Of a stretch of DNA of 64,000 nucleotides, positions 54,300 through 64,000 are shown piece by piece (the stretch's first letter is position 1; each line of letters starts with the position of its first letter). Under the pieces are notes generated by a model. That model was not told where the DNA came from. It did not search any database and saw nothing but the letters and a program-made list of their open reading frames with translations. The stretch covers positions 214,617-278,616 of the forward strand of contig NZ_WXVV01000004.1 in the NCBI RefSeq assembly GCF_013433315.1, read 5' to 3'. The position numbers were made by a program, and so were the translations under genes. This stretch comes from Pseudomonas crudilactis. GTDB taxonomy: Bacteria > Pseudomonadota > Gammaproteobacteria > Pseudomonadales > Pseudomonadaceae.

Positions 54300-56408
54300 T
54301 CACCCCCGAGGCACGTTGCCCTCCTCCAGTTCCAGCATCAGCCCGCTCAGGCGTTTGACCTTGCGCTGCACCGCCTCCTCAAACACGCCGGCCCGGGGCT
54401 CGATCAAGGTGAACCAGTGCTTGGCCCGGGTAATGCCGGTGTAGATCAATTCTTTGGTCAGCACCGGATTCAAGGCATCCGGCAGAATCAGGGCCGTGTG
54501 GGCAAACTCCGAACCCTGGGATTTGTGCACCGTCATGGCGTAGACGGTTTCGACGTCGTTGAGGCGGCTTGGCAATACGAAGCGCACGCCGCCCTGACCG
54601 TCGTTGCGCGGGAACGCCACGCGCAACACCGGTTTGCCCGCATCAGGTCCTTCGCGCTCGGGCAGCTTGAGGGCGATGCCGATATCGCCGTTCATCAAAC
54701 CCAGACCGTAGTCGTTACGGGTCATCAAGACCGGACGACCCTCGTACCATTGCTGATCGTTTTCGATCAAACGTGCTTTGAGCAGCGCGGCGGTGACCCG
54801 TTGATTCAGGCCTTCGACGCCCCAAGGCCCTTTGCGTACGGCACACAGCAACTGGAAGGTGTCGAACGCTTGCAGGACGTCACGAGCCCAGACGATCCAG
54901 TCAGGATGTTCGAGTGGCCTACCCGGCGGCGGACGCTGATTACGCAGCACAGTCAGGTAATGGCGGTAGCCTTGTGGGCCGTCGCCATGTCCCTCAAGCA
55001 ACAGGCGCTCGAGCTTGTGATCATGTTCGCCCTTGAGCGGCAACGAATACACATCGTCATAGTGCCCGGTCGTGAGCAACTGCCGCGCCTCATCCGGCAA
55101 CTGTTGGTTGACCCGACGCGCGAGCTGACCGATCCCGCTACCCTCGCCGAAACGCCGGGAGTGACGCAGCATCACCACTTGCTGGGCCAATGGGTGGGCG
55201 CCGCCGACATCCTCATGCAAGTCGCTGTCCTGTAACGACTCACCGCTGACCGACTCCAGCCACTGTCGGGTCTGCGGGCTGTACCAGCCACTTTCGGCGT
55301 CACGGCACAAATCCCCCAGCACCGCCCCGGCCTCCACAGAGGCCAATTGATCCTTGTCACCCAGTAATACCAGTCGAGCATGCGGCGGCAAGGCATCGAG
55401 CAGGTTGGCCATCATCTCCAGGTCGATCATCGAGGCTTCGTCGACTACCAGTACATCCAGTGGCAGGCGGTTGCCGGCATTGTGGCGGAAGTGCCGGGTG
55501 CCGGGACGGCTGCCGAGCAGACGATGCACCGTGGTGACGTCACAAGGGATTTTCGCCCGCACCTCTTCGCTGACTTCCAGCGACTGCACTTGTTGGCTGA
55601 TGGACTCGGTCAATCGCGCCGCAGCCTTGCCTGTCGGCGCCGCCAGACGAATCCGCAGCGGATGACCGGAGGCGACTGCTGGGGCTTGAAGCAACGCCAG
55701 CAAACGCACCACCGTGGTGGTTTTACCGGTCCCCGGCCCCCCGGTGACGATGCTGAAGGCACCACGAGTAGCAAGGGCGCAGGCCAGCTTCTGCCAGTCG
55801 ATCACTTCACCGACCTTGGCTGATCCGAACAGTTCGTTCAAGCGTTGTGGCAGATCATCCGGCGTTGGCTCAACCTGCTGCAAACGCTGGCGCAACGCCG
55901 TATCAATCCGCCGCTCGTAGGCCCAGTAGCGTCGCAAATACAGGCGTTTGCCTGACAACACCAACGGGCGTTGTTCTGCTGAATCACTGGTATCCGCCGC
56001 CAGTGCGACCAGAGAACTGCCCGCCAGAACCTTGCACCAGTGCGCGCCCTCAAGTGCCTCAAGCAATTGCGAAGGCAGCAACAGCACACCACCTTGCACG
56101 TCACCTTCAGGGGGCAACGACAGCGCGAAGTCGGGCGCTTTCAGGGTTTCATAAAGATCGAGACAGACATGACCGTGGCCAAGTTGATGGCTGGTCAGGG
56201 CGGCTGCGAGCAACACCAGCGGATCCGTGTCGCGCTCGAGCTCGTGAAGGAACGCGACGAATGCTTTGTCCAGCGCTCGCAACCAGCCGCGCTCGACCCA
56301 ACGCGTCAGCAATATCAGAAGATCGTCGGCGCTGGTCAGCGGCGACAGCCTCGACAGACTGTCCGCTGCCAGCGGCGTGGGTAGCAGGTCGGCAAAGGTG
56401 CGGCTCAT
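54300..56408 (-). CDS. recD: Exodeoxyribonuclease V subunit alpha
   Basis: 702 residues. Walker A GGPGTGKTTTVVRLL, VVDEASMIDLEMMANLLDALP for motif II, and the C-terminal TVHKSQGSEF of SF1B helicases. RecD is the fast 5'-3' motor of RecBCD, which resects double-strand ends and pauses at Chi. It overlaps recB by four bases and closes the operon. Confidence 0.97.
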   Translation of the reverse strand: MSRTFADLLPTPLAADSLSRLSPLTSADDLLILLTRWVERGWLRALDKAFVAFLHELERDTDPLVLLAAALTSHQLGHGHVCLDLYETLKAPDFALSLPPEGDVQGGVLLLPSQLLEALEGAHWCKVLAGSSLVALAADTSDSAEQRPLVLSGKRLYLRRYWAYERRIDTALRQRLQQVEPTPDDLPQRLNELFGSAKVGEVIDWQKLACALATRGAFSIVTGGPGTGKTTTVVRLLALLQAPAVASGHPLRIRLAAPTGKAAARLTESISQQVQSLEVSEEVRAKIPCDVTTVHRLLGSRPGTRHFRHNAGNRLPLDVLVVDEASMIDLEMMANLLDALPPHARLVLLGDKDQLASVEAGAVLGDLCRDAESGWYSPQTRQWLESVSGESLQDSDLHEDVGGAHPLAQQVVMLRHSRRFGEGSGIGQLARRVNQQLPDEARQLLTTGHYDDVYSLPLKGEHDHKLERLLLEGHGDGPQGYRHYLTVLRNQRPPPGRPLEHPDWIVWARDVLQAFDTFQLLCAVRKGPWGVEGLNQRVTAALLKARLIENDQQWYEGRPVLMTRNDYGLGLMNGDIGIALKLPEREGPDAGKPVLRVAFPRNDGQGGVRFVLPSRLNDVETVYAMTVHKSQGSEFAHTALILPDALNPVLTKELIYTGITRAKHWFTLIEPRAGVFEEAVQRKVKRLSGLMLELEEGNVPRG

Positions 56409-59400
56409 AGCAGGACTCCCTGTTCCCAGGCGGGCTCGGTCTTGGGTTCGGGTTTGCCTTGGAACATCCGGTCGAGACGCTCGATCAGCTCACGGGGCGG
56501 ACGTACAAAATAGACACCGCGACTGTCAGCACGGGTGCCGCGCAGAAATAGATACAAGGCCCCGCCGACATGCCGGTCGTAATCGTAATCAGGCAGCCGG
56601 GCCTTGAGTTGGCGGTGCAACGCCAGCAGGTACAACACGTATTGCAGGTCATAGCGGTTGTCGAGGATCGACAGTTCCATGGCCTGCTCGGTGTAGGCCA
56701 GATCATCCACGCCGAGCCAGTTGGACTTGTAGTCGGCCACGTAGTAACGGCCATTGTGTTCAAAGGTCAGGTCGATAAAGCCTTTGAACATGCCATTGAG
56801 TTGCACCGGTTCTGCCGCCACGCGGGCCACGCCTCTGTGAGTGTGCTGACGCACCAGTTCGTCGAGTTTGAGGACATCGACTTTATGGCTGGCGAACCAG
56901 AACTCCATCTCGACCCGATATTGTTTCAGTTGCTCAAGAACAACCGGTGGTTGCCCGCCAGCAATCGGCAGTGGCGATTTGAGCAGGTGCTGCAGCCAGT
57001 CGCTCAGGGTGGTGATCCAGCCTTCCCAGCCACGCAGGTTACAGCGTCGGGCAATCGCATCTTCCAGCGCTTCGCGGGCAACGGCAAAACCGTCATCACC
57101 TGCCCATTCCAGCAAACCATGGAGAAACGTTCCCGGATTGGGGCCACGAGGAAAGCGGTGGATATCGGCGCCACCGGCAATGATTTCTCGCGGGGCGTCG
57201 GGATCGAGGCGCTCATCATCGAATAGTTTTTGCGCTTGCGGACTGTCCGGAGCCTCATCGCTGCCGACACTCAACACGTCGCTGATGCGCAAGGCGCTAT
57301 AGGAGGCGATCCACCAGTTTTCGCTGGCCTTGCGCTTGGGCAACAGCGTGGCACTCAGCACGGCGTCATTTTGTGGCGGCTGGTAATGCTCGTCGGTGGG
57401 TTGTGGCATTTCATCGATGTGGATGGCCGGGCAGTCTTGTTGCAGGTCTTGCAGCCAGCGTTTCAGTTCGCTGGACTCACCCAGCGATACGCCACCGCCG
57501 AGCAGATAACCCAGTGCCGAAAGGTGCAGCACCGAACTGTTGTTATTGCCTCGCTTGAGGTCCGTTACGCCCAACCAACAGGCGTGCTGCGCGCGAGTCA
57601 GAGCAACGTAGAGCAAACGCAGGTCTTCGGCCAGACGCTCATCGTCCGCTTGCGCGATCAGCTCAGCGGTTGGTTTCAGACTCACCTGGGCCTTGCCCTC
57701 GGCATCGTGGTAATGCAGTGGCAAGCGACTGCCATCCACGGGTTTTGCCGAACAGATGAACGGCAGGAACACCAAGGGATATTCCAGGCCTTTGGACTTG
57801 TGGATGGTCACGACTTTGACCAGTTGCTCGTCGCTTTCCAGACGCAGAATCTGCTCTTCGCCGGCCTGACCGGACACTGCCAGCAGTTCGGCCAGATGAC
57901 GAATCAGCGCTTGTTCCCCGTCCAGCTCCGCAGCCGCTTGCTGCATCAATTCCGACAGGTGCAAAAGGTTGGTCAGTACCCGCTCGCCATCCGTGCGCGT
58001 CATCAAGGTTTGCGGCAGATGGAAGTCGTGCAGCAGGCGGCGCAACATCGGCAGTACACCTTGTTTGCGCCATAGCTCGCGATAGCCACGGAACTGCATG
58101 ACCCGGGTTTCCCATACCAGCTCGTCCTGGTTCAGACGTTCCAGCTCTGCCAGTGGCAGGTTCAGGGTGATACAGGCCAGAGCAGCTTTCAGTGAACGTT
58201 CGACATCCGGCTCGGCACAGGCCTTGAGCCAGGACAACAGGTCGTGGGCTTCTTGCGCCGCGAACACAGAATCCTTGTCCGACAGGTAAACGCTGCGCAC
58301 GCCACGGGCGGCGAGTTCACCGCGTACAGCCTGGGCTTCTTTGCCGTCGCGCACGAGAATCGCGATGTCGGACGGCCTCAGACCTCTGAAGTCTTTGTCG
58401 TCCTGAACAAACCCCGCGCTAGCGTTTTGCCCGCCATTGAGCAGCGCAGTAATTTCGCTGGCGCACGCCGCTGCTAACTGCTGACGATAGACCACGCCCG
58501 ACAGTGGCTGGTCGGTGGACAAGTGCCAGACATTCAACGCCGCGACAGCCTGCCCGGCAACTTGCAGATGTTCCTTGCGACCTTGAGATTCGACGGGAAG
58601 AAATGGCACCGGATTGTCGCCGTTTTTCTCGCGGAACAAAAATGCGCCGCGCCCCAGCTCACGGGACTCGGCGCGTGCGAATACATGATTGACCGCGTTG
58701 ACCATGCCGTGGCTGGAGCGGAAGTTGGTGCCCAGCGTATGCAGCCGGCCAGTGGTGGCCTGACGTGCGCGCAGGTAGGTGTAGATGTCTGCACCGCGGA
58801 AGGCGTAGATCGCCTGCTTCGGATCACCGATCAGAAACAGGCCGGTGTCAGGGCTGTTGTCTTCAATGCGATAGATGCTCTCGAAGATTCGATACTGCAC
58901 CGGGTCGGTGTCCTGAAACTCATCGATCAGCGCGACCGGGAACTGCTCGCGAATCAACGTCGCAAGACGTTCGCCTCCGTCGGATTGCAAAGCGGCATCC
59001 AGCCGCAACAACATGTCGTCGAAGCCCATTTCGGCGCGACGCCGCTTCTCTTCTTCAAAGCGTGCGCCTACCCATTTGGCGGCATGTTGCAGCACAGCGG
59101 CATCGGGAGTCGGCAATGCATCGAGGCTCGATTTGAGCTTCGGCATCGCGTCCAGGCCCGGGTGAACTGGAGCCTGGCCTTTCCACGCTTCGGCCATGCC
59201 GTCGGGCGTCAGTCGGGTGAAACCGGTGCCGATATCCAGTTGCTCCAGGGTCTCGTCTTCAGCCCATGCCTTGAGCTTTTCGAACCACGGTTCGAAGTAA
59301 CGCGCCTGCATCTTGCGCCCGTCGACGGTTTTGCTCGCAACGCCTTGCTGGCAGATGGCGAGCAACTCGTCTGCCCACTGGCGCCACGGCATTTTCAGTT

Positions 59401-60094
59401 CGATCAGCGCTGCACGGCGTTCTTGCAGGCATTCATCGATCAGCTCTGCGGGAGCCTTTCCCTCATCGCTGTCACGCTCACTGGCGAACAGGCCGCGCAC
59501 GCGAGGCAACAAAGCCGCCGGCCCCCCCCAATTGCTGCGAACCCAGTTCAAGGCATCGCCCTGCATCGGGTAACAGAACAGTCGCCAGTAATCGCGCAGC
59601 ACTTCGCCGAGCAAGTCGCTGTGATCAGTTTCCAGAGATTGAGTGAACAAGCTGCCACTGTCGAACGCGTGCTCCCGCAGCATGCGCTGACACCAACTGT
59701 GGATGGTCGAAACAGCGGCCTCGTCCATCCATTGCGCGGCGACATCGAGGCGGTTGGCACAACCAGGCCACTGCTGTGGTTCGAATTGGTCGCGCAGTTC
59801 AGCAATCAGTCCGTCAGGAGCAGGTGTTTCGTCACGAAAGAATCGAGCGGCCTCAGCCAGACGCGTGCGTATGCGCTCACGCAGCTCCTTGGTCGCGGCA
59901 TCGGTGAAGGTCACGACGAGAATCTGTGGTGGCAGCAATTCACGACCAAAGCCGCTCGACTTGCCACCGTGCCCAAGAATAAGTCGCAGATACAAAGCTG
60001 AGATGGTGAATGTTTTGCCGGTACCGGCACTGGCTTCGATCAACTGACTGCCCTGTAGCGGAAAGGCCAGTGCGAGGGGTGTCTTTGTGCTCAT
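56405..60094 (-). CDS. recB: Exodeoxyribonuclease V subunit beta
   Basis: 1229 residues, similar to E. coli RecB (1180). Helicase motif I EASAGTGKTFTIS near the start, motif II LIDEFQDTDPVQY, and motif VI LLYVALTRAQHACW. The C-terminal nuclease has GFIDLTFEHNGRYY followed by VADYKSNW, with the Asp and Asp-x-Lys metal residues, then the YTEQAMEL helix. It is the 3'-5' motor, the only nuclease of the complex and the RecA loader. Both ends overlap their neighbours by four bases. Confidence 0.98.
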   Translation of the reverse strand: MSTKTPLALAFPLQGSQLIEASAGTGKTFTISALYLRLILGHGGKSSGFGRELLPPQILVVTFTDAATKELRERIRTRLAEAARFFRDETPAPDGLIAELRDQFEPQQWPGCANRLDVAAQWMDEAAVSTIHSWCQRMLREHAFDSGSLFTQSLETDHSDLLGEVLRDYWRLFCYPMQGDALNWVRSNWGGPAALLPRVRGLFASERDSDEGKAPAELIDECLQERRAALIELKMPWRQWADELLAICQQGVASKTVDGRKMQARYFEPWFEKLKAWAEDETLEQLDIGTGFTRLTPDGMAEAWKGQAPVHPGLDAMPKLKSSLDALPTPDAAVLQHAAKWVGARFEEEKRRRAEMGFDDMLLRLDAALQSDGGERLATLIREQFPVALIDEFQDTDPVQYRIFESIYRIEDNSPDTGLFLIGDPKQAIYAFRGADIYTYLRARQATTGRLHTLGTNFRSSHGMVNAVNHVFARAESRELGRGAFLFREKNGDNPVPFLPVESQGRKEHLQVAGQAVAALNVWHLSTDQPLSGVVYRQQLAAACASEITALLNGGQNASAGFVQDDKDFRGLRPSDIAILVRDGKEAQAVRGELAARGVRSVYLSDKDSVFAAQEAHDLLSWLKACAEPDVERSLKAALACITLNLPLAELERLNQDELVWETRVMQFRGYRELWRKQGVLPMLRRLLHDFHLPQTLMTRTDGERVLTNLLHLSELMQQAAAELDGEQALIRHLAELLAVSGQAGEEQILRLESDEQLVKVVTIHKSKGLEYPLVFLPFICSAKPVDGSRLPLHYHDAEGKAQVSLKPTAELIAQADDERLAEDLRLLYVALTRAQHACWLGVTDLKRGNNNSSVLHLSALGYLLGGGVSLGESSELKRWLQDLQQDCPAIHIDEMPQPTDEHYQPPQNDAVLSATLLPKRKASENWWIASYSALRISDVLSVGSDEAPDSPQAQKLFDDERLDPDAPREIIAGGADIHRFPRGPNPGTFLHGLLEWAGDDGFAVAREALEDAIARRCNLRGWEGWITTLSDWLQHLLKSPLPIAGGQPPVVLEQLKQYRVEMEFWFASHKVDVLKLDELVRQHTHRGVARVAAEPVQLNGMFKGFIDLTFEHNGRYYVADYKSNWLGVDDLAYTEQAMELSILDNRYDLQYVLYLLALHRQLKARLPDYDYDRHVGGALYLFLRGTRADSRGVYFVRPPRELIERLDRMFQGKPEPKTEPAWEQGVLL

Positions 60095-63000
60095 GCGCGA
60101 GTCCCTTCAGTGGACAGTGAACGCCATGATGCTTCAAGCAGTGGGCGATACAACGCGTCGCACCAACCGGCGAATGTTTCGTCCTCAAGCAATGCATCGA
60201 AGTCGGCATATTGCCGTGACAACGCGGGGCTCTCGCGACGCTCGCCTTCGCTAGTCTGCCCGTCACCTTCATAGGCTTTACGCGCTGCCGCTTCGGCCTT
60301 CAGCGGATCAGTTTGGGAAAGCCACGCAAAAGCGGTTTTTACCGCGACCGGCAGTGGCTGTCGCATGCCTGCCTGCCAAGCGAGGAGCAAGTCACCAAGG
60401 AAACGTATCGCTCGTGCTGGCTCCATGGGTTCAAGCAGCAATGTATCGTCGCTGGCTACCAAGGCTGTCGTCAGCGAAAGTCCGCTGGCGCAGGCCACCA
60501 AATGATTAACCCAAGGTTTGGTCAGCCGATGCCATTTGCGGCTTTTGATTGAGCCGATGCTGTTGGGAATGGTCGTGACCGACAACAGGCCTGCGTCAGC
60601 GCGCTGGTGCAAACCCGCGAGCCAGCCTTCAAGACGCAAGCCCTGCAATTCAAGGTTGACCGGCATCGCACTGTTCAAAGGGGTAGGCCAGAGTGCCAGC
60701 AATTGTTGATAACGCTGTAGCAAGTCAGGCAAAGGTTCGATCAGCTCACGTTGCAGGCACTCGCCAAACCCGGCCATAGGCAACAGACCACTGTTTTGCA
60801 GACGTCGGGCCTGGGCTGTCAGTGCTTGATCGATATTGTCGGGTTGCCTGAGAGCGGCTTCGAGCAAGCTGTCGCTGAGCGTGTAACGCTGTAATGCATC
60901 CAGCACGAAGGGTTCTTCGTCGGCCAGCGGTGCTTCGGCGGCCTCGAAATAAACCTTGAGGCGCTGGGTGAAAAAGTGCCGAACCGGGTTGCGTAAAAAG
61001 TCCTGCAACAGAGCCAGGCTCAGCGGCTCTTCTTGTACATAAGGGCTGAGTAACTGAGTTTCGTTTTGAGGCTCATGCTGTTGATGCAGAACCTGCCATT
61101 CACTGGCATAGCTAAACAGGTGATCGCCTTCATGAAAATAGCGCGCACTGAATGGTTGCAGCGGATGCTCTTGCGTCATGTCACTCAACAGATCGCGGTT
61201 TTCGTCGAGCAATCGCCAGCCACTTGCGAGGTGATCCCGCAATTGCCCGATCAACACTGAAGCCGGTCGCTCACTGTTATCACGGATGCTGCGACCAACC
61301 CAACTGATGTAAAGCTGGTTGCGCGCAGACAAAAGCGCTTCAAGCAAAAGGTAGCGGTCGTCTTCACGCCGGGAACGATCTCCCGGACGGTAGTCGCTAC
61401 CCATGAGGTCGAAATCCAGTGGCGGCTGCGCACGGGGATAATCGCCGTCGTTCATACCCAGCAGGCAGACCAGTTTGAATGGAATGGCGCGCATGGGCAT
61501 CAACGTACAAAAATTCACGGCGCCGGCCAGAAAACGCTGAGACAAGCGCCCCTGATCCAGCCCCGCGAGCCAGGCTTCACGAACCACAGTCAGTGGTAGC
61601 TCATCCGCCAGGCCTACTGCCTCGCACGTTTCCAGCCAGGTCTCACGTAGCTCTTCGAGTTGGGTCAACAGGTAGTCGTCGTGCTCGTTGCTGGCTTTGA
61701 AGAACAGTTGCATCAGCGCTTGCAATCGATATCCCCACTCCTTGGGCTGAGCGGATTGGGTGAGCTGCTGATGGGCGAGTTCCAGAGCATCGAGCAAAGC
61801 CACCAACGGCCCGATCAGGGCGGCGTCTAGTCCACCAATTTCATCATAGGGTTCGATCCCTTCACACGCGTTGGCGCTGCCTACGGCGTAGCCCAGAAGC
61901 ATGCGTCGCAGACCGAAATGCCAGCTGTTTTGCTCGAGTTCGTCGGGTAAACCCAGACCCGCGCGTTGCTCGGCATTCATGCCCCAACGCACGCCTGCGC
62001 CTTCTATCCAGCGGTGCAGTGTTGGCAAGTCACGCTCCTCAACACCAAAGCGCGCGCGAAGTGCAGGAACGTCAAGCAGGTCGAGGATTTCACTGACCGG
62101 AAAGCGGCTATCGGGAAGCTTGAGCAGGTGTTCGACTGCGATCAGCAGTGGATCACGACCACGCTGCCCCTGATCCGCCAATGTGAACGGGATGAACCGC
62201 GCATCGTGGCGATCAAGCTGACCAAACACCGCGCGGATATGCGGTGCATAGCTATCAATGTCAGGCACCATCACGATCACATCGCGAGGACGCAGATCCG
62301 GGTTGGCACTAAAACGCGCCAGAAGCTGGTCATGCAGTATTTCAACTTCACGCTGAGCGCTGTGGGCAATGTGAAAACGGATCGACTCGTCTTGTGTCAG
62401 ATCGACAACAGGCCAGTGTTCGCGAGTCTCATTGAGTGGGCGCAACTCAAGGATGTCGTCCTGAAGTTGATTGAGCAGATTGTGTGGTTGAGTTTCGCTG
62501 AACAGGTCTATGCGGCCGTCGCGGAAAGCCGCCCGATAGCTATTAGGATCGTCATAACTGTCGAGCAGGTTGATGTAGTCCCGGCCTTGTTTACCCCATG
62601 CAGCCAATAGTGGATGAGCGTGTTGATGCAGTGCATCAGGGTCCAGCACTGTGGGCATTCCAGTCTTGCGCGATTGCCGCTTATATTGATGCCGCAACAG
62701 ATCCTTGTCGGCAACAATATCGGCCCAGTGGTGACGGCACGGGTTGTGTACACACAGCAGGACCTGGCTGAAACGCGCAAGCCCGGCCAGTGCTTCAAGC
62801 ACTTGGGCTGGCAGCGAAGAAATCCCGAAAACGATCACCCGCGAAGGTAGTCCCCCAGGAGCTTCGATAAGGTTATTGATGCGCTCGATAAACCGTTGGT
62901 GAACGCCGGCGCGGCTCTGCGCCATACCTTGTTCGCCTACGTCATCCAGCAGCGCACGCCACAACTCTGCCTGCCAGCAACTGGTCGGGGGCAGTGGTTT

Positions 63001-63543
63001 GACTTCGCCCCTGACGTTGCGCAATTGATGTCGGCCTTCGGCCCAGTCTTCAAGCCAGTCGGCCCGGTACACCTGATACTGGTCGAACAGATCCGCCAAG
63101 CGCTCGGATAATTGGTAGCGCTTGCGCAGGTCGGCGTCATTGATGAGAAAGCGTTGTAGCGGTTCGAAATGAGGTCGATCAATAACCTGAGGGAGCAGAC
63201 GCATAAGGCGCCAGGTCAACGGGGCTTTATCGAGCAGGGACTTGGGAGGAATTTCATCTCGCCCCAATACCATGCGATACAACTGCCACATGAAACTGCC
63301 CGGCAGTTGCACATCAATCGCTGCGGCAATACCGCAACCGCCAAGGTCGTCTTCCTCAGGGTCTTCGGCCAAGGCCAATTTGAGCCATTGGGCAATGCCG
63401 TTGCTCTGCACCAGCGCTATTTCGTTTTCCAGGGGAGCAAGCGGATAACGCCGCATGATGCTGATCACAAGGCTGCGCAGTTCGTCCAGGCTGTTGCTCT
63501 GGACCACCATGAATGCAGCGTTGAGGGACTGAGCGTCCTGCAT
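60091..63543 (-). CDS. recC: Exodeoxyribonuclease V subunit gamma
   Basis: 1150 residues, as expected for RecC. N-terminal inactive-helicase core (NGIAQWLKLALAEDPEEDDLGGCGI), MVPDIDSYAPHIRAVFGQ, FTLADQGQRGRDPLL and the C-terminal pseudo-nuclease region. RecC splits the two strands and reads Chi. It is the first gene of recC-recB-recD and lies 154 bases after the 5S gene on the same strand, with an rRNA terminator between. Confidence 0.97.
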   Translation of the reverse strand: MQDAQSLNAAFMVVQSNSLDELRSLVISIMRRYPLAPLENEIALVQSNGIAQWLKLALAEDPEEDDLGGCGIAAAIDVQLPGSFMWQLYRMVLGRDEIPPKSLLDKAPLTWRLMRLLPQVIDRPHFEPLQRFLINDADLRKRYQLSERLADLFDQYQVYRADWLEDWAEGRHQLRNVRGEVKPLPPTSCWQAELWRALLDDVGEQGMAQSRAGVHQRFIERINNLIEAPGGLPSRVIVFGISSLPAQVLEALAGLARFSQVLLCVHNPCRHHWADIVADKDLLRHQYKRQSRKTGMPTVLDPDALHQHAHPLLAAWGKQGRDYINLLDSYDDPNSYRAAFRDGRIDLFSETQPHNLLNQLQDDILELRPLNETREHWPVVDLTQDESIRFHIAHSAQREVEILHDQLLARFSANPDLRPRDVIVMVPDIDSYAPHIRAVFGQLDRHDARFIPFTLADQGQRGRDPLLIAVEHLLKLPDSRFPVSEILDLLDVPALRARFGVEERDLPTLHRWIEGAGVRWGMNAEQRAGLGLPDELEQNSWHFGLRRMLLGYAVGSANACEGIEPYDEIGGLDAALIGPLVALLDALELAHQQLTQSAQPKEWGYRLQALMQLFFKASNEHDDYLLTQLEELRETWLETCEAVGLADELPLTVVREAWLAGLDQGRLSQRFLAGAVNFCTLMPMRAIPFKLVCLLGMNDGDYPRAQPPLDFDLMGSDYRPGDRSRREDDRYLLLEALLSARNQLYISWVGRSIRDNSERPASVLIGQLRDHLASGWRLLDENRDLLSDMTQEHPLQPFSARYFHEGDHLFSYASEWQVLHQQHEPQNETQLLSPYVQEEPLSLALLQDFLRNPVRHFFTQRLKVYFEAAEAPLADEEPFVLDALQRYTLSDSLLEAALRQPDNIDQALTAQARRLQNSGLLPMAGFGECLQRELIEPLPDLLQRYQQLLALWPTPLNSAMPVNLELQGLRLEGWLAGLHQRADAGLLSVTTIPNSIGSIKSRKWHRLTKPWVNHLVACASGLSLTTALVASDDTLLLEPMEPARAIRFLGDLLLAWQAGMRQPLPVAVKTAFAWLSQTDPLKAEAAARKAYEGDGQTSEGERRESPALSRQYADFDALLEDETFAGWCDALYRPLLEASWRSLSTEGTRA

Positions 63544-63650
63544 AAAGGATTCCTTGGAAAGTACGAAAGCCAGGGCAGAACCTTAGCATTGTCGGCAGGT
63601 TGTGACAGCCGGACGGCGCCTGCGAATGTTGTAAGAACTTTCCTGCGGAC

Positions 63651-63689
63651 AAAACAAAACCCCAACTGCTTTCGCAATTGGGGTTTCGG
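63651..63689 (-). terminator. rRNA operon terminator
   Basis: A long stem: AACCCCAA paired with TTGGGGTTT around a CTTTCGCA-type loop, followed on the minus strand by TTTTGTTTT. It lies just after the 5S gene, before recC. Confidence 0.85.
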
Positions 63690-63697
63690 AATTTAAT

Positions 63698-63813
63698 CTT
63701 GACGATGACCTACTCTCACATGGGGAAACCCCACACTACCATCGGCGATGCATCGTTTCACTGCTGAGTTCGGGATGGGATCAGGTGGTTCCAACGCTCT
63801 ATGGTCGTCAAGA
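63698..63813 (-). rRNA. rrf: 5S ribosomal RNA
   Basis: On the minus strand the sequence starts CTTGACGACCATAGAG, contains GGAACCACCTGATCCC, CCGAACTCAG, GTGAAACG and GATGGTAGTG, and ends GGTCATCGTCAAG, pairing with its own 5' end. Length about 116 bases, the standard size. The ends are set by this terminal stem, so they may be off by a few bases. Confidence 0.96.
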
Positions 63814-63961
63814 AATTCGGGTACCGAATCGTGGCCAGTTGGCCTCGCTTCAGCAAATTGGGTATGTGACAGCTAGGTGTTTGTGAACATCGAACTTTCG
63901 GTTCGTTTCGTCTTCACACACCGCAATCTGGCTTTTAAGCGCAAATTGCTTGGGTGTTATA

Positions 63962-64000
63962 TGGTCAAGCCTCACGGGCAATTAGTATTGGTTAGCTCAA
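63962..64000 (-). rRNA. rrl: 23S ribosomal RNA, 3' end (partial)
   Basis: The last bases read, on the minus strand, TTGAGCTAACCAATACTAAT then TGCCCGTGAGGCTTGACC, the 3' end of Pseudomonas 23S. The gene continues beyond the window. The spacer of about 148 bases to 5S holds no tRNA. Confidence 0.9.

Noticed and set aside
58523..60001. 492-codon plus-strand frame inside recB
   Set aside because: It is an antisense shadow; no homology is recognisable and recB is intact.

Overview
The window looks like a chromosome segment from a fluorescent Pseudomonas of the P. fluorescens group. The codon use is GC-rich, REP doublets of the type found in that group lie between many genes, and recognisable Pseudomonas loci are present (mmsAB, yfiBNR, recCBD next to an rRNA operon, an McpS-like receptor, a DUF6124 gene). 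The species is inferred from gene content and repeats, not from a marker search.

Layout. 1-3.2 kb: the end of a RimJ-like acetyltransferase, then a small envelope group of a GT39 glycosyltransferase, a PAP2 phosphatase and an Ais/PmrG-like phosphatase. 3.4-5.4 kb: a chemoreceptor. 5.5-16.9 kb: an orphan antitoxin-like gene, then a mostly minus-strand lipid-flavoured region. It holds DUF1329 and DUF1302 envelope proteins, a zinc phospholipase-like protein, an FGGY kinase, a GlpD-like oxidase and an alkyl-DHAP-synthase-like flavoprotein, and it is bounded by a divergent AraC regulator. 17-18.6 kb: a structured leader with DUF6124, a 306-bp inverted-repeat element and a VOC protein. 18.7-22.4 kb: N-acyl-D-amino-acid deacylase, RpiR regulator and GntP permease. 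22.9-29.9 kb: a Fic enzyme with a convergent small gene, redox genes (SDR, LysR, MdaB, YgiN-like, TauE, a second quinone-reductase-like flavoprotein) and a MerR regulator.

30.0-44.7 kb is the most striking part: one minus-strand run of eleven genes with overlapping or very short junctions. In transcription order they are an acyl carrier protein with a C-terminal zinc ribbon; an active ketosynthase followed by a ketosynthase that has lost its catalytic residues (chain-length-factor-like); a second such pair; a 956-residue fusion of a class III aminotransferase with an acyl-ACP-reductase-like domain; two SDR ketoreductases; an outer-membrane beta-barrel; a LolA-like periplasmic carrier; and a 12-TM RND exporter. 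My reading is a highly reducing type II polyketide/fatty-acid system that releases its chain as an aldehyde, converts it to an amine, and exports or inserts the product into the outer membrane. I do not recognise it as a described system.

45.2-49.2 kb: a cupin and the valine-catabolic mmsAB pair with a divergent LysR gene. 49.2-51.8 kb: an AT-rich island carrying one OLD-like ATPase-TOPRIM gene, a plausible phage-defence gene. 51.8-54.2 kb: the yfiRNB c-di-GMP module. 54.3-63.5 kb: recC-recB-recD. The window ends in the 5S gene and the last bases of a 23S gene, both on the minus strand and reading toward recC.
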